A DNA stretch of 64,000 bases from Halomonas meridiana (GTDB lineage: Bacteria; Pseudomonadota; Gammaproteobacteria; Pseudomonadales; Halomonadaceae). Location: contig NZ_CP024621.1 of NCBI RefSeq assembly GCF_009846525.1, positions 248,001-312,000 on the forward strand, read 5' to 3'. Made by a program: the position numbers and the translations under genes. A model generated the notes under the pieces. The model was not told where the DNA came from, ran no database searches, and was given only the letters and a program-made list of their open reading frames with translations. Positions 36,955-45,798 of the stretch are shown here, in pieces (within the stretch, counting starts at the first letter, position 1; every line of letters begins with the position of its first letter).

Positions 36955-38433
36955 CTAGCCAAAGACGCTGAAGCTGCCGGCGTTGAGCCACATGTGTACC
37001 GCAATGCTTGCGATGTAGCCGAGCAAGATCACCGGCGACCAGCGTAAATGGCCCAAGAAGGTATACGAGCCGCGCGCCTGACCCATGACCGCCACCCCGG
37101 CAGCAGAGCCAATCGACAGTAGGCTACCGCCCACTCCCGCCGTGAGTGTGATCAGCAGCCAGTGGCCATGGGACATGTCGGGCTCCATGGTGAGGACCGC
37201 GAACATGACCGGAATGTTATCGATCACGGCCGATACGATACCCAAGGCAATGTTGGCCCAGGTGGCGTTCCAACCGGTGTAGAGCGCCTCTGAGAGCAGT
37301 CCCAGATAGCCCATGAAGCCTAAACCACCAACGCACATCACCACCCCGTAGAAGAACAGCAGGGTATCCCACTCGGCGCGGGCCACACGGCTGAAGACAT
37401 CGAAGGGCACCACGCCGCCGAGCTGTTCTAGCTTTTTATTATCGCCCAAGCGGCTATAGCGTTCGCGCTTGCGCTCCAGCGAGCGGGGAAGGCTTTGGCG
37501 TAGGTAGTAGCCAAAGAACTGTAGATAGCCAAGCCCTGTCATCATGCCCAAGACCGGCGGCAGATGGAGCAGCGTATGGCAAAGCACCGCCGTGACGATC
37601 GTCAGCAAGAACAGGGCAATGATGCGCCGTGCGCCGCGTTTGAGCTGAACGTCTTCATACACGCTGCTGGGTTTTTGATCCTTGATGAACAGGCTCATCA
37701 CGATCGCAGGAATCAAGAAGTTCACGAGAGAGGGAATGAACAGGATAAAGAACTCTTGGAACTCGATGAGACCTGCCTGCCAAACCATCAAGGTGGTGAT
37801 ATCACCAAAGGGGCTAAAGGCACCGCCTGCGTTGGCCGCGACCACGATGTTAATACACGCCAAGTTGATAAAGCGCTTGTCGCCTTCGGCCACTTTGGTG
37901 ATGACTGCGCACATCAAGAGGGCGGTGGTTAAGTTATCGGCAATGGGCGACAGCATAAACGCCAAGCCGCCAGTCAACCAAAACAGCGTGCGGTAGTTAA
38001 ACCCTTTGCGTAGCATCCAAGAGCGCAGCGCATCGAAGACGCGACGCTCTTCCATGGCGTTGATATACGTCATCGCCACCAGCAGGAACAGCATTAGCTC
38101 GGTAAACTCCAGAAGCGTCACGCGAAATGCGTACTCGGACGTATCCGACATGCCGTTCTGAACGTATACCCAGCCAATGAGTCCCCAGATGATGCCCGCC
38201 GCCACCAGCACGGGCTTGGATTTGCGCATGTGAATCTTCTCTTCGGCCATCACCAGCGCATAGGCCAGCACGAAGATCGCCACGGCCACATAGCCTACGG
38301 CAGAGGTGGTTAAATCTACCTCGCCGGTGACGGCAAAGGCCGCCGGGCTGATGAAAAATAGTAAGGCCGCTAACAAAAAAGGCCAGCAACGAGTGTATCG
38401 AGGCTGGCCTGGGTCATGATGTAGCGTCAACAT
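36955..38433 (-). CDS. nhaD: NhaD-type Na+/H+ antiporter
   Basis: A 492-residue inner-membrane antiporter with about 13 hydrophobic segments, exchanging Na+ (or Li+) for H+; important in salt- and alkali-tolerant bacteria. Family segments include LSPIADNLTTALLM with the ion-site Asp/Asn, NAGGAFSPFGDITTLM and a second IDNIPVMFAVL repeat. The N-terminus has a signal-like helix. The 260 bp upstream (38434-38693) are AT-rich with no gene and probably hold its promoter and the end region of the next operon. Confidence 0.94.
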   Translation of the reverse strand: MLTLHHDPGQPRYTRCWPFLLAALLFFISPAAFAVTGEVDLTTSAVGYVAVAIFVLAYALVMAEEKIHMRKSKPVLVAAGIIWGLIGWVYVQNGMSDTSEYAFRVTLLEFTELMLFLLVAMTYINAMEERRVFDALRSWMLRKGFNYRTLFWLTGGLAFMLSPIADNLTTALLMCAVITKVAEGDKRFINLACINIVVAANAGGAFSPFGDITTLMVWQAGLIEFQEFFILFIPSLVNFLIPAIVMSLFIKDQKPSSVYEDVQLKRGARRIIALFLLTIVTAVLCHTLLHLPPVLGMMTGLGYLQFFGYYLRQSLPRSLERKRERYSRLGDNKKLEQLGGVVPFDVFSRVARAEWDTLLFFYGVVMCVGGLGFMGYLGLLSEALYTGWNATWANIALGIVSAVIDNIPVMFAVLTMEPDMSHGHWLLITLTAGVGGSLLSIGSAAGVAVMGQARGSYTFLGHLRWSPVILLGYIASIAVHMWLNAGSFSVFG

Positions 38434-38693
38434 GGCGCGTTTATCCTTATAATGGTTAAAAGAAGGGGGAATAAGCGCCGCCAGTTTAACAAGCTATATT
38501 GCGTCGCAATACGGAATTAAACCGAATGAACAGGGCGTATCTTTTAGAGATACCGTCTTTTTTTTAGAAATTATCCGTTTCGCTAATAGTAAATAACGCA
38601 CAATAGTGTAAGAAGTTTAGCCGGTTAAACGAAAGGTGAATGCCTTACATCCATAAAGGCAGCGATGGTGCCACTGCCCTTATTGGCACTTAG

Positions 38694-40313
38694 TTAATGG
38701 CCGTGAGTCGTCAGGGCCTCTTCGAGCCATCCTAGCTTCATTTGCGGCACCGACGCCAATAGCGTTTGCGTATACTCGTCGAAAGGCGGGCTCAACACGG
38801 TATCACGCTCGCCGTCACGCACCACACGCCCTTGGTGCATCACCGCAATGCTATCGGCAATCGCCTTGACGGTGGCCAAGTCGTGAGTGATGAACAGGTA
38901 GGCCACGTTCTCCTGCGCCTGTAGCCGCAACAGCAGCTTTAAAATACCATCGGCCACGAGCGGGTCGAGCGCGCTGGTGACCTCATCGCAGATGATGAGC
39001 TTCGGTTTGGCCGCCAGGGCACGCGCAATGCATACGCGCTGTTTTTGACCGCCCGACAGCTCGGCCGGATAGCGGTCCATAAACGCTTCCCCCAGCTCGA
39101 TGGCGTCGAGCAGCTCGATCACCCGCTGACGGCGTGCTTGGCCTTTCAAGCCGAAGTAGAACGTGAGCGGGCGGCCGATGAGGGTGCCTACGGTGTGGCG
39201 CGGGTTCATGGCCACGTCCGCCATTTGATAAATCATCTGCAGTTCGCGCAGCGTCTCTTTATCACGTTTGGCGAGGGTGTTGGGCAGTGTGCTCCCGTCA
39301 AAGCGAAGCTGGCCCTGGTTGGGCGGCAGCAGCCCGGTGATGACCCGCGCCAGGGTGGATTTCCCCGACCCAGACTCCCCCACGATGGCCAGCGTTTGGC
39401 CTGCGCTCACCGAGAGATGAACGTCCTTCAACACGTTGCTTCCGCTTTGGTGGTACGCCGCACTGACGCCCTCGATGGCCAGCAGTGGCGTGGATGACGG
39501 CGTTTTCGGCGCATGCTCGATGGAACGCACCGACACCAGCGCTTGCGTATACGGCGCTTGAGGCGACTCAATGATGTGCGCGGTGCTGCCCATTTCGACT
39601 TTTTCCCCCTGCCGCAGCACGAGGAGGTCATCTGCGACTTGAGCGACCACGGCAAGGTCGTGGGTGATATAGAGTGCACCGACCCCCGTGGTTTTGATGG
39701 CCCGCTTGATGGCGGCCAGCACGTCGATTTGCGTGTTGACATCAAGGGCCGTGGTGGGCTCGTCGAAAATGATCAGATCGGGCTTTGGACAGAGTGCCAT
39801 CGCGGTCATGGCACGCTGTAGCTGCCCGCCCGATACCTGGTGCGGGTAGCGGTGGCCAAACTGTGCCGGGTCGGGTAGCCCAAGCTGCTCGAACAGTTCG
39901 ATGGCTCGTGCCTCGGCCTCTTGGCGAGTGGCTAGGCGGTGGTACAGGGTGGTCTCGATGACCTGCTCCATCAGCGTGTGGGCGGGGTTGAACGCGGCTG
40001 CCGCTGACTGCGCCACGTAGCACACCGTTTTACCACGCAGCTGACGCAGTGCCTTGGGCGAGTCTTTCAAGATATCGCGGCCGTTCACCCACACTTCACC
40101 GCTCAAGCGAATATCGCCGCGTCCATAGCCCGCTGGCGACAAGCCAATGGTCGATTTGCCCGCGCCGGATTCACCAATCAGCCCCAGTACTTTGCCGCGC
40201 TCCAGGGTGAAGCTGACGTCGTTGACGATGGTGATCTCCCGGGGCGCTTCGCCGGGCGGGTAGGCCGTGGCTTCGATGGTCAAATGACGAATGTCTAACA
40301 GCGAATCAGCCAC
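38694..40313 (-). CDS. Peptide-type ABC transporter, dual ATP-binding protein
   Basis: A 539-residue protein with two ABC domains in one chain (GsiA/YejF-like). The first has Walker A GESGAGKST, signature VSGGQLQRAMTA and Walker B LIIFDEPTTALD; the second has GESGSGKST, LSGGQKQRVCIARAL and LIICDEVTSALD. It energises import by the adjacent DppB/DppC-type permeases. It overlaps the upstream permease gene by 8 bp. The substrate (peptide, nickel or opine) cannot be fixed. Confidence 0.92.
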   Translation of the reverse strand: MADSLLDIRHLTIEATAYPPGEAPREITIVNDVSFTLERGKVLGLIGESGAGKSTIGLSPAGYGRGDIRLSGEVWVNGRDILKDSPKALRQLRGKTVCYVAQSAAAAFNPAHTLMEQVIETTLYHRLATRQEAEARAIELFEQLGLPDPAQFGHRYPHQVSGGQLQRAMTAMALCPKPDLIIFDEPTTALDVNTQIDVLAAIKRAIKTTGVGALYITHDLAVVAQVADDLLVLRQGEKVEMGSTAHIIESPQAPYTQALVSVRSIEHAPKTPSSTPLLAIEGVSAAYHQSGSNVLKDVHLSVSAGQTLAIVGESGSGKSTLARVITGLLPPNQGQLRFDGSTLPNTLAKRDKETLRELQMIYQMADVAMNPRHTVGTLIGRPLTFYFGLKGQARRQRVIELLDAIELGEAFMDRYPAELSGGQKQRVCIARALAAKPKLIICDEVTSALDPLVADGILKLLLRLQAQENVAYLFITHDLATVKAIADSIAVMHQGRVVRDGERDTVLSPPFDEYTQTLLASVPQMKLGWLEEALTTHGH

Positions 40314-41145
40314 GGCGGCCTCCTTTTAGATCGGTGGTGTGTCGCAGCACCCAGTCGGCTACCAGGTTCACGGAAATGGCCAACATCGCGATGGCCGCCG
40401 CAGGAATCAGCGCAGCGGGCACGCCAAAGACGATGCCTTGGCGGTTTTCACGCACCATGCTGCCCCAGTCGGCTTCCGGTGGTTGAACGCCGAGCCCCAA
40501 AAACGACAGCGAAGAGAGGAACAGGACGGCGAAAATGAACCGCAGGCCCAGCTCGGCCACTAGCGGGGTGAGCGCGTTGGGCAATATTTCTCGGAAGATG
40601 ATCCAGACGTTGCCCTCGCCGCGCAGCCGAGCGGCTTCCACGAAGTCCATCACGTTGATGTTCACCGCGACCGCTCGAGAAATACGAAACACTCGGGTCG
40701 AATCGAGCACGCCCATGATCAAAATCAGCATGAGCAGCGTGCTGGGCATCACCGACAGAATGACCAGAGCAAAAATCAGCGTCGGGATCGACATGACGAT
40801 ATCGACACCGCGCGACATGAGTTGATCCACCCAGCCACCGTAGACCGCCGCCAGAATGCCCAGCACCGAGCCAATGGAGAACGCCAGCGCCGTGGCTAGC
40901 GCGGCAATGGTCATCGTGGTGCGGGCGCCGTAAATCAGCCGTGAGAGAAGGTCGCGGCCTAAATTGTCGGTGCCGAGCCAAAACTCTGCCGATGGCCCCA
41001 TCCACATGTCGCCCACACTGTCGGCCATGGGGTAAGGGGCCAGCCAAGGGGCGAAAAGGGCCATTACTAAAAAACCGAACGTGAGCAGCAGGCCGATCAG
41101 CGCAGTCACCGGCATCCGTTTCAGCAGCGTTAAACATATCGACAT
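40306..41145 (-). CDS. Peptide-type ABC transporter permease (DppC-like)
   Basis: A 279-residue inner-membrane permease with an N-terminal OppC-type helix and about five more. The coupling loop is visible as VEAARLRGEGNVWIIFREILPNAL, followed by SSLSFLGLGVQPPEADWG. It works with the upstream DppB-type permease, which is interrupted here. Confidence 0.9.
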   Translation of the reverse strand: MSICLTLLKRMPVTALIGLLLTFGFLVMALFAPWLAPYPMADSVGDMWMGPSAEFWLGTDNLGRDLLSRLIYGARTTMTIAALATALAFSIGSVLGILAAVYGGWVDQLMSRGVDIVMSIPTLIFALVILSVMPSTLLMLILIMGVLDSTRVFRISRAVAVNINVMDFVEAARLRGEGNVWIIFREILPNALTPLVAELGLRFIFAVLFLSSLSFLGLGVQPPEADWGSMVRENRQGIVFGVPAALIPAAAIAMLAISVNLVADWVLRHTTDLKGGRRG

Positions 41146-41182
41146 GGTGGTGCGTTCCTATCTAAAGACGGTGATCAGCGAG

Positions 41183-42145
41183 TTATTTGGGGTGGCGCAA
41201 GCGCGGGTTGGTGACGATGGCGATGATGTCCGCCAGCATGTTGAGTCCGATGTACACCGCTGCAAACAGTAGTCCCACCGCCTGTACCACCGGTACATCG
41301 CGCTTGGCGACGTGGTCGATCAGGTACTGACCCATGCCGGGGTAGACGAAGATCACCTCGACGACGACCACGCCCACGATCAAGAAAGCGAGGTTCAACA
41401 TGACCACGTTGACGATGGGGGCAATGGCGTTGGGAAAGGCGTGTCGCGCAATGATGCGAAATAGCCCCAGCCCCTTGAGTTCGGCGGTTTCGATATAGGG
41501 GGACTGCATCACGCTTAAAATGGCCGCCCGCGTCATGCGCATCATGTGAGCCAGAATCACCAGCGTTAAGGTGGCAGCAGGCAGGACAATGGCGTGTAGC
41601 CGCTCGCCCAGGCTCATGCCGCTATAGACGGTGGACACGCTAGGGAACTAGTTGAATTTCACGGCAAAGAGATAGATCAGCAAATAGCCGATGAAAAACT
41701 CGGGTAGCGAGATGGCCGTTAGCGTGGTGCCGGAAATGATGCGATCTGGCCAGCGATTCTGATAACGCACCGCCACGAGCCCTAAGAGAATGGCGAATGG
41801 CACGGCCACCACGGCCGTCCAAAACGCCAAGAACAGCGTATTCCCCGCCCGGCCCCACAGCGACTCGCCAATATCCTGGCGATTGGACAGGGCCGTGCCT
41901 AGATCGCCCTGTAAGATGCCGCCCAACCAATCGATGTAGCGCGCCCAGGCGGGTTGGTCGAGCCCTAGTTCACGACGTAGGTTCTCGAGGGCGTCAGGGG
42001 TGGCGCTCTGCCCAAGGATGGATTGCGCCACGTCGCCAGGCAGTAGCTGGGTGCCCACGAAGATCAGTACCGAGACGGCGAGAAGGAGTAACAGGCCCAG
42101 CGCCAAGCGCTGAGCGATCAGCTTGATAACGAAGGTGTTCATCAC
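41183..42145 (-). pseudogene. Peptide-type ABC permease (DppB-like) interrupted by an amber stop
   Basis: Two pieces in the same frame encode one DppB-type permease. The N-terminal 165 residues (42145-41648: TLLPGDVA-type segment, ISLPEFFIGYLLIYLFAVKFN) end at TAG (41650-41648). Reading on gives FPSVSTVYSGMSL and the coupling loop ETAELKGLGLFRIIARHAFPNA down to 41183. Homologues usually have Trp at this position, and TGG to TAG is a single change. Without suppression the C-terminal half is lost, or initiates separately at 41638. No substrate-binding protein gene is next to it. Confidence 0.82.
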
Positions 42146-42478
42146 GAAGGTCCAGATTAAGAAGCCAGCGAGCGCTTCGAAAGCGCAAAGCCCGCTATCA
42201 TCTCGCCCATGGGAGGCGCTGACCAGCCCCTAATGCGGTTTAATATTGCCTCGTAGGCACTGCTGCCCCTCGGCAGGCGCGGGTCGAGCCGTTTAAACCG
42301 ACCATTGGTGTCCGTCACGGCGGGTTGCTAACGTAAGAACGAATATGCCGCTATGCTATCGGTGTCGACCGGTAGGCGATGAGTAGCCAGCCAATAGACG
42401 GCGAAAGCTTCACGTGACGGCATTCAGAATCCGCTCAATCCATCAGGCCGAGAAGGCCTCAACTGCAAAGGACGTTGC
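42146..42478. other. Gene-free spacer between ABC operon and TAXI gene
   Basis: These 333 bp between divergent genes hold no convincing reading frame on either strand. No remnant of a binding-protein gene (dppA) is recognisable. Small inverted repeats such as GCGCTTCGAAAGCGC near 42172 and GAGAAGGCCTC are present, and the promoters of both flanking units must lie here, but no clear sigma-70 pair stands out. Confidence 0.5.
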
Positions 42479-43456
42479 ATGCGCGCCCGTTTCTGCTCTC
42501 TTTTTCGTACCGGTGGTGTGTTGGCATTCACGCTGATGATGGCGGGTATGGGGCTGGATGCCCACGCGCAAACGCGCATTACTTATAAATCGGCACTTGC
42601 GGGCACGGCCTATCACCAAATGGGCAGCGAGCTTGCTAACGTCATTCGACAAGGCAGTGACGACGCTATCGTACTGACCAACGAAGAGAGCCAGGGGTCG
42701 GTGCAAAATGTTCAAGAAGTCATGACCCGGCAGGGGCGCTATGTATTCACGGCACCGCCTGCCCTCGTGGCTCAGGCCGTGGCGGGCGAAGGGCCGTTCG
42801 CTGGTCATGAGGATGAGCGGTTCGCGGCCATTCGTGGACTGTTTCCCATGCCGTCGCTGACCATGCACTTCGTCATGGCGGGGGACGATGGCACGGCATC
42901 GTTCGAGGCGTTACGCGGCCAGCATGTGCTGATTGGGCGTGGCACGTTTAGCGCCGGAGAGGCCGCTCGCTATTTTCAGCTCTTCGGTTTGGAAGGGAGG
43001 GTGCGCTTGGCCGATGCCTCGATCACCAACGGCCCAGAAGCGTTGAGAGAGGGCCTGATCGATGCGTTCGTCACGGCCAGTTCTTACCCCACCCCCAACG
43101 TGATCGAGACGGCGTCGCTCGTGCCCATCACGCTCATTAGCTTGACCGCCGAGCAGATCGCTCAGACGGGGGCGGTACCCCAGGTCATTCCAGGAGGCAC
43201 CTATCCCGGCATCGCCCAGCCCACCCACACGACGTCACGCCCCGTCATTGCGTACACCACCGAGCAGATGGATGCAGAGACCGCGTATCGCCTTACGAAG
43301 CTCTTTTGGGAGCAAAAAGCGCGTCTCGCGGAGCAGGCCGCCTGGTGGGCGGGCGTCACGCCGGACCTGCTCGCTCATATGACGACACCGCTGCACCCCG
43401 GCGCTCTGCGTTACTACGACGAAGTGGGCACTGACTTACCCGTGCATGTCCGTTAA
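42479..43456 (+). CDS. TAXI-family TRAP transporter solute-binding protein (orphan)
   Basis: A 325-residue periplasmic protein. The signal peptide ends near AHA (~31), then RITYKSALAGTAYHQMGSELANVI and NEESQGSVQNVQEV match the TAXI (TRAP-associated extracytoplasmic) layout. TAXI proteins deliver ligands such as glutamate/glutamine to TRAP membrane subunits. No DctQ/DctM-type gene is next to it, so the membrane partner must be elsewhere or lost. Confidence 0.85.
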   Translation: MRARFCSLFRTGGVLAFTLMMAGMGLDAHAQTRITYKSALAGTAYHQMGSELANVIRQGSDDAIVLTNEESQGSVQNVQEVMTRQGRYVFTAPPALVAQAVAGEGPFAGHEDERFAAIRGLFPMPSLTMHFVMAGDDGTASFEALRGQHVLIGRGTFSAGEAARYFQLFGLEGRVRLADASITNGPEALREGLIDAFVTASSYPTPNVIETASLVPITLISLTAEQIAQTGAVPQVIPGGTYPGIAQPTHTTSRPVIAYTTEQMDAETAYRLTKLFWEQKARLAEQAAWWAGVTPDLLAHMTTPLHPGALRYYDEVGTDLPVHVR

Positions 43457-44409
43457 AAGATAGTAAAGCTCAGTGCAATGTACGCTGCGTATCCACCCAG
43501 TAGCGCGGTGCCTTCCCAGCGGGATAGGCGCATGCCGGTATAAAGAAAGAGCAGCAGCAGGCCTGCCGAGCCCAGCATCACCCACTGGTCAAACTGGCTC
43601 ACCCGTTCGGCAATGGGCAGCGGCTGGAGAACGGCCGAGATGCCGAGAATCCCAAGCACGTTGAAGATGTTGCTGCCTAGGATGTTACCCACGGCGACAT
43701 CGGCGTGACGGCGCAGCGCGGCAATTACTGACACGGCCATTTCTGGCAGTGATGTACCGACCGCGACGATGGTCAAGCCGATGACGGCTTCTGAAATCCC
43801 CATCGCTTGGGCAAGGCCAATCGCTCCATAAAGCAAGAGCTGCGAGCCACCAATCAACATGCCCAGCCCCACGACGAGAGCGGCGACGATCATGACGGTC
43901 GAGGTGGGAATGGCCGTGACTTCCTCCGCTTCGGCGGCGTGCATGTCGCCTTCCGGCATCGGCTGTTGGCGCTCGGTGCGGTAAGCCCACACCAGATAGG
44001 CAGTGAGGGCGGCTAGCAGTAGGGCCGCTTCCCAGCGACCCAGTGCACCGCTCCAGGCCAGTACGATAAACAGGACACTGGCGCCGACCACCACCACGCC
44101 GTCTCGCCGCAGCGCCAGGGGCTGAACGGTCATGGGGCAGATGGCGGCACACAGCCCTAAAATCAGTAACACGTTACCGATGTTACTACCGACGATATTG
44201 CCCACGGCGATGTCCGGCTGCTCGCGTATCGCGGCATCGATCGATACCACTAGCTCAGGCGCCGAGGTGCCAAAGCCCACGACCACCAATCCCGTGAGTA
44301 GTGGTGAAACCCCCATTCGCTTGGCACCAGCGACCGCACCGCGTATTAACGCCTCCCCGCCGCCGAATAGCAGCACGATACCGGCCAGCAAGCTCAATCC
44401 ATACAGCAT
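43453..44409 (-). CDS. Calcium/sodium antiporter (CaCA/YrbG family)
   Basis: A 318-residue inner-membrane exchanger with ten hydrophobic helices in two inverted halves. The alpha-repeat motifs are FGTSAPELVVS with NIVGSNIGNVLL, and VGTSLPEMAVS with NILGSNIFNVLG. It exports Ca2+ in exchange for Na+ or H+. It overlaps the end of the convergent TAXI gene by 4 bp. Confidence 0.93.
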   Translation of the reverse strand: MLYGLSLLAGIVLLFGGGEALIRGAVAGAKRMGVSPLLTGLVVVGFGTSAPELVVSIDAAIREQPDIAVGNIVGSNIGNVLLILGLCAAICPMTVQPLALRRDGVVVVGASVLFIVLAWSGALGRWEAALLLAALTAYLVWAYRTERQQPMPEGDMHAAEAEEVTAIPTSTVMIVAALVVGLGMLIGGSQLLLYGAIGLAQAMGISEAVIGLTIVAVGTSLPEMAVSVIAALRRHADVAVGNILGSNIFNVLGILGISAVLQPLPIAERVSQFDQWVMLGSAGLLLLFLYTGMRLSRWEGTALLGGYAAYIALSFTIF

Positions 44410-44614
44410 GTGTCACTTCCTTCTCGATACGCTTGGACGTTTGCCAAGCTTAGGCCTCTAACAGTAGCTGGCTTCATGAGGCGTGCAAAGCCCTTTGCAT
44501 CGGCCACATAAAAGAGACAAAGGGCGGGAAGAGGGCATGAGAAAAGCGGTCGCTTTCATACTGGAAATAACGCTAAAAAGAGGCGCTTGGACGTATAAGG
44601 GCAGTGAGCAGGCA

Positions 44615-44640
44615 CAAAAAAAGCACCCGTGGGTGCTTGA
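44615..44640 (-). terminator. Terminator of ssrA (tmRNA)
   Basis: Minus-strand hairpin AAGCACCC-AC-GGGTGCTT (44638-44621) followed by a T-run (A-run at 44615-44622 on the plus strand). It sits 16 bp past the tmRNA CCA end, the normal place for the ssrA terminator, and was left behind on the chromosome side of the insertion. Confidence 0.8.
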
Positions 44641-44654
44641 TTTGTAGGGGTGTC

Positions 44655-44690
44655 TGGTGGAGGCGGCGGGAATTGAACCCGCGCTCTTGT
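44655..44690 (-). repeat. ssrA: attL: 3' end fragment of ssrA (tmRNA)
   Basis: On the minus strand this reads CGCGGGTTCAATTCCCGC (T-arm), then CGCCTCC and ACCA, which is the tRNA-like 3' end of gammaproteobacterial tmRNA. The rest of tmRNA (~320 nt) is absent: phage gene sequence starts right after. This is the expected attachment-site remnant when an element integrates in the ssrA 3' end. The intact ssrA should lie beyond 64000 with a matching direct repeat. Confidence 0.78.
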
Positions 44691-44757
44691 TATTAATATC
44701 ATAGGCTTACAAAAAAAACTGACTAGATAATGACTATTAGTGTCTCACTCATTCAAG

Positions 44758-45156
44758 CTACATGTAGTTTTTAATGAAACGCTTAATCTTGGGTGTGACC
44801 CTGGGAGAGCTGTGAAAACCTGCCAAAGTACGTTCATAAAGTTGATCTGAAATAGGCGTTCTTGGTGTGAATTCACCCATGGTGACAAATTGGGAGATGT
44901 CTTCAGCATTTTTGACAACAGCCTCACTGTAGACCACATAGCTTTGCTGGTTCACGAACGGATGCTCACCGGGGTGGAATAGGCATGTGCTGTCAAACTT
45001 GCGCCCATCTCTGACAGTAGAGATGTTAACAAGCAAAACCCCGTGGTAGCCCCTTTCGGGATAGTACACGGGGTCATTCATCACTATGTGTAGATGGTTA
45101 ACAGGGCCTGAAAGTATCAGGAGAGTCCCCTTGCGAAAAGGACAATACCCTGTCAT
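44758..45156 (-). CDS. Putative toxin partner of Panacea antitoxin
   Basis: A 132-residue protein of unrecognised family. It appears to be a small beta-rich domain: KGTLLILSGPVNHLHIVMNDP, YHGVLLVNISTVRDGRKFDSTCLF and GEHPFVNQQSYVVYSEAVV, which recalls SH3-barrel nuclease toxins (PemK/MazF-like) without a decisive match. Its start overlaps the stop of the upstream Panacea gene (ATGA), the usual toxin-antitoxin coupling. It ends 68 bp from the att site. Toxicity is inferred from context only. Confidence 0.6.
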   Translation of the reverse strand: MTGYCPFRKGTLLILSGPVNHLHIVMNDPVYYPERGYHGVLLVNISTVRDGRKFDSTCLFHPGEHPFVNQQSYVVYSEAVVKNAEDISQFVTMGEFTPRTPISDQLYERTLAGFHSSPRVTPKIKRFIKNYM

Positions 45157-45710
45157 CTGAGACGATCCATCACGGCGTGAAGCTGGCGGCGCTGAAAAAT
45201 TTCAGCTGTTAGCTGTTCAGCTTCTTCAGGGGTTTTCCCTAATGCTTTGTAGACGTCCTGAGGGGAGATGGGTCGTGCTGACTTGTTTGGATCAACCCAC
45301 TCGGAGCAATATTCGTGGGTGAAATCTACAATCTGCCAGCGATTCATTGAGCCGTAATCGTTCCAAACAGAGTCCAGCAATTCAATGTCTGCGTCACTCA
45401 ATTCGTCAAAGGCTTCTCGTGTGCAATCACTTTGAGCAAGGGCAACTTCATGACGCTCAGAGCCTTCAGCGATCCATTTTTCCCATTCACCTGTACGACT
45501 ACCGCCTTGCATTAGTTCAAGTACAGAGGAAAGCACAGGGCCTTTGTCCATTGAGAACCAAGCGTCATGGCTTAATGGTTCGTCATATCTCTCCATCGAA
45601 GCACGATCTGCCAGATACATCAGCTTCATCAGCTTCAAATACGACATTTGCCCACCACGCCGCCATGTGAAGTAGGCTGCAATTTGCGCAACTTTTTCTT
45701 CGTTAAGCAT
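45153..45710 (-). CDS. Panacea/SocA-domain antitoxin-like protein
   Basis: A 185-residue protein with a Panacea (SocA-like, DUF4065) domain: MSYLKLMKLMYLADRASMERYDEPLSHDAWFSMDKGPV is the family hallmark. Panacea domains neutralise many unrelated toxins in phage- and chromosome-borne toxin-antitoxin pairs. It is first in a two-gene unit with the 132-aa protein, in the prophage end between int and attL, a common site for accessory genes. The antitoxin role is inferred from the family and the coupling. Confidence 0.8.
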   Translation of the reverse strand: MLNEEKVAQIAAYFTWRRGGQMSYLKLMKLMYLADRASMERYDEPLSHDAWFSMDKGPVLSSVLELMQGGSRTGEWEKWIAEGSERHEVALAQSDCTREAFDELSDADIELLDSVWNDYGSMNRWQIVDFTHEYCSEWVDPNKSARPISPQDVYKALGKTPEEAEQLTAEIFQRRQLHAVMDRLR

Positions 45711-45798
45711 GATAGCTACCTCCAGATGCTCTAACTTAGAGCTTCTCCACTATTAATGGAGGATGCGCAGCATAAATGCAAGTTTCTCGTCTTGCAAG

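Noticed and set aside
44655-44690. A complete tRNA gene on the minus strand
   Set aside because: No D-arm or anticodon arm precedes the T-arm, and the 5' acceptor strand is missing; it is only a 3' fragment.
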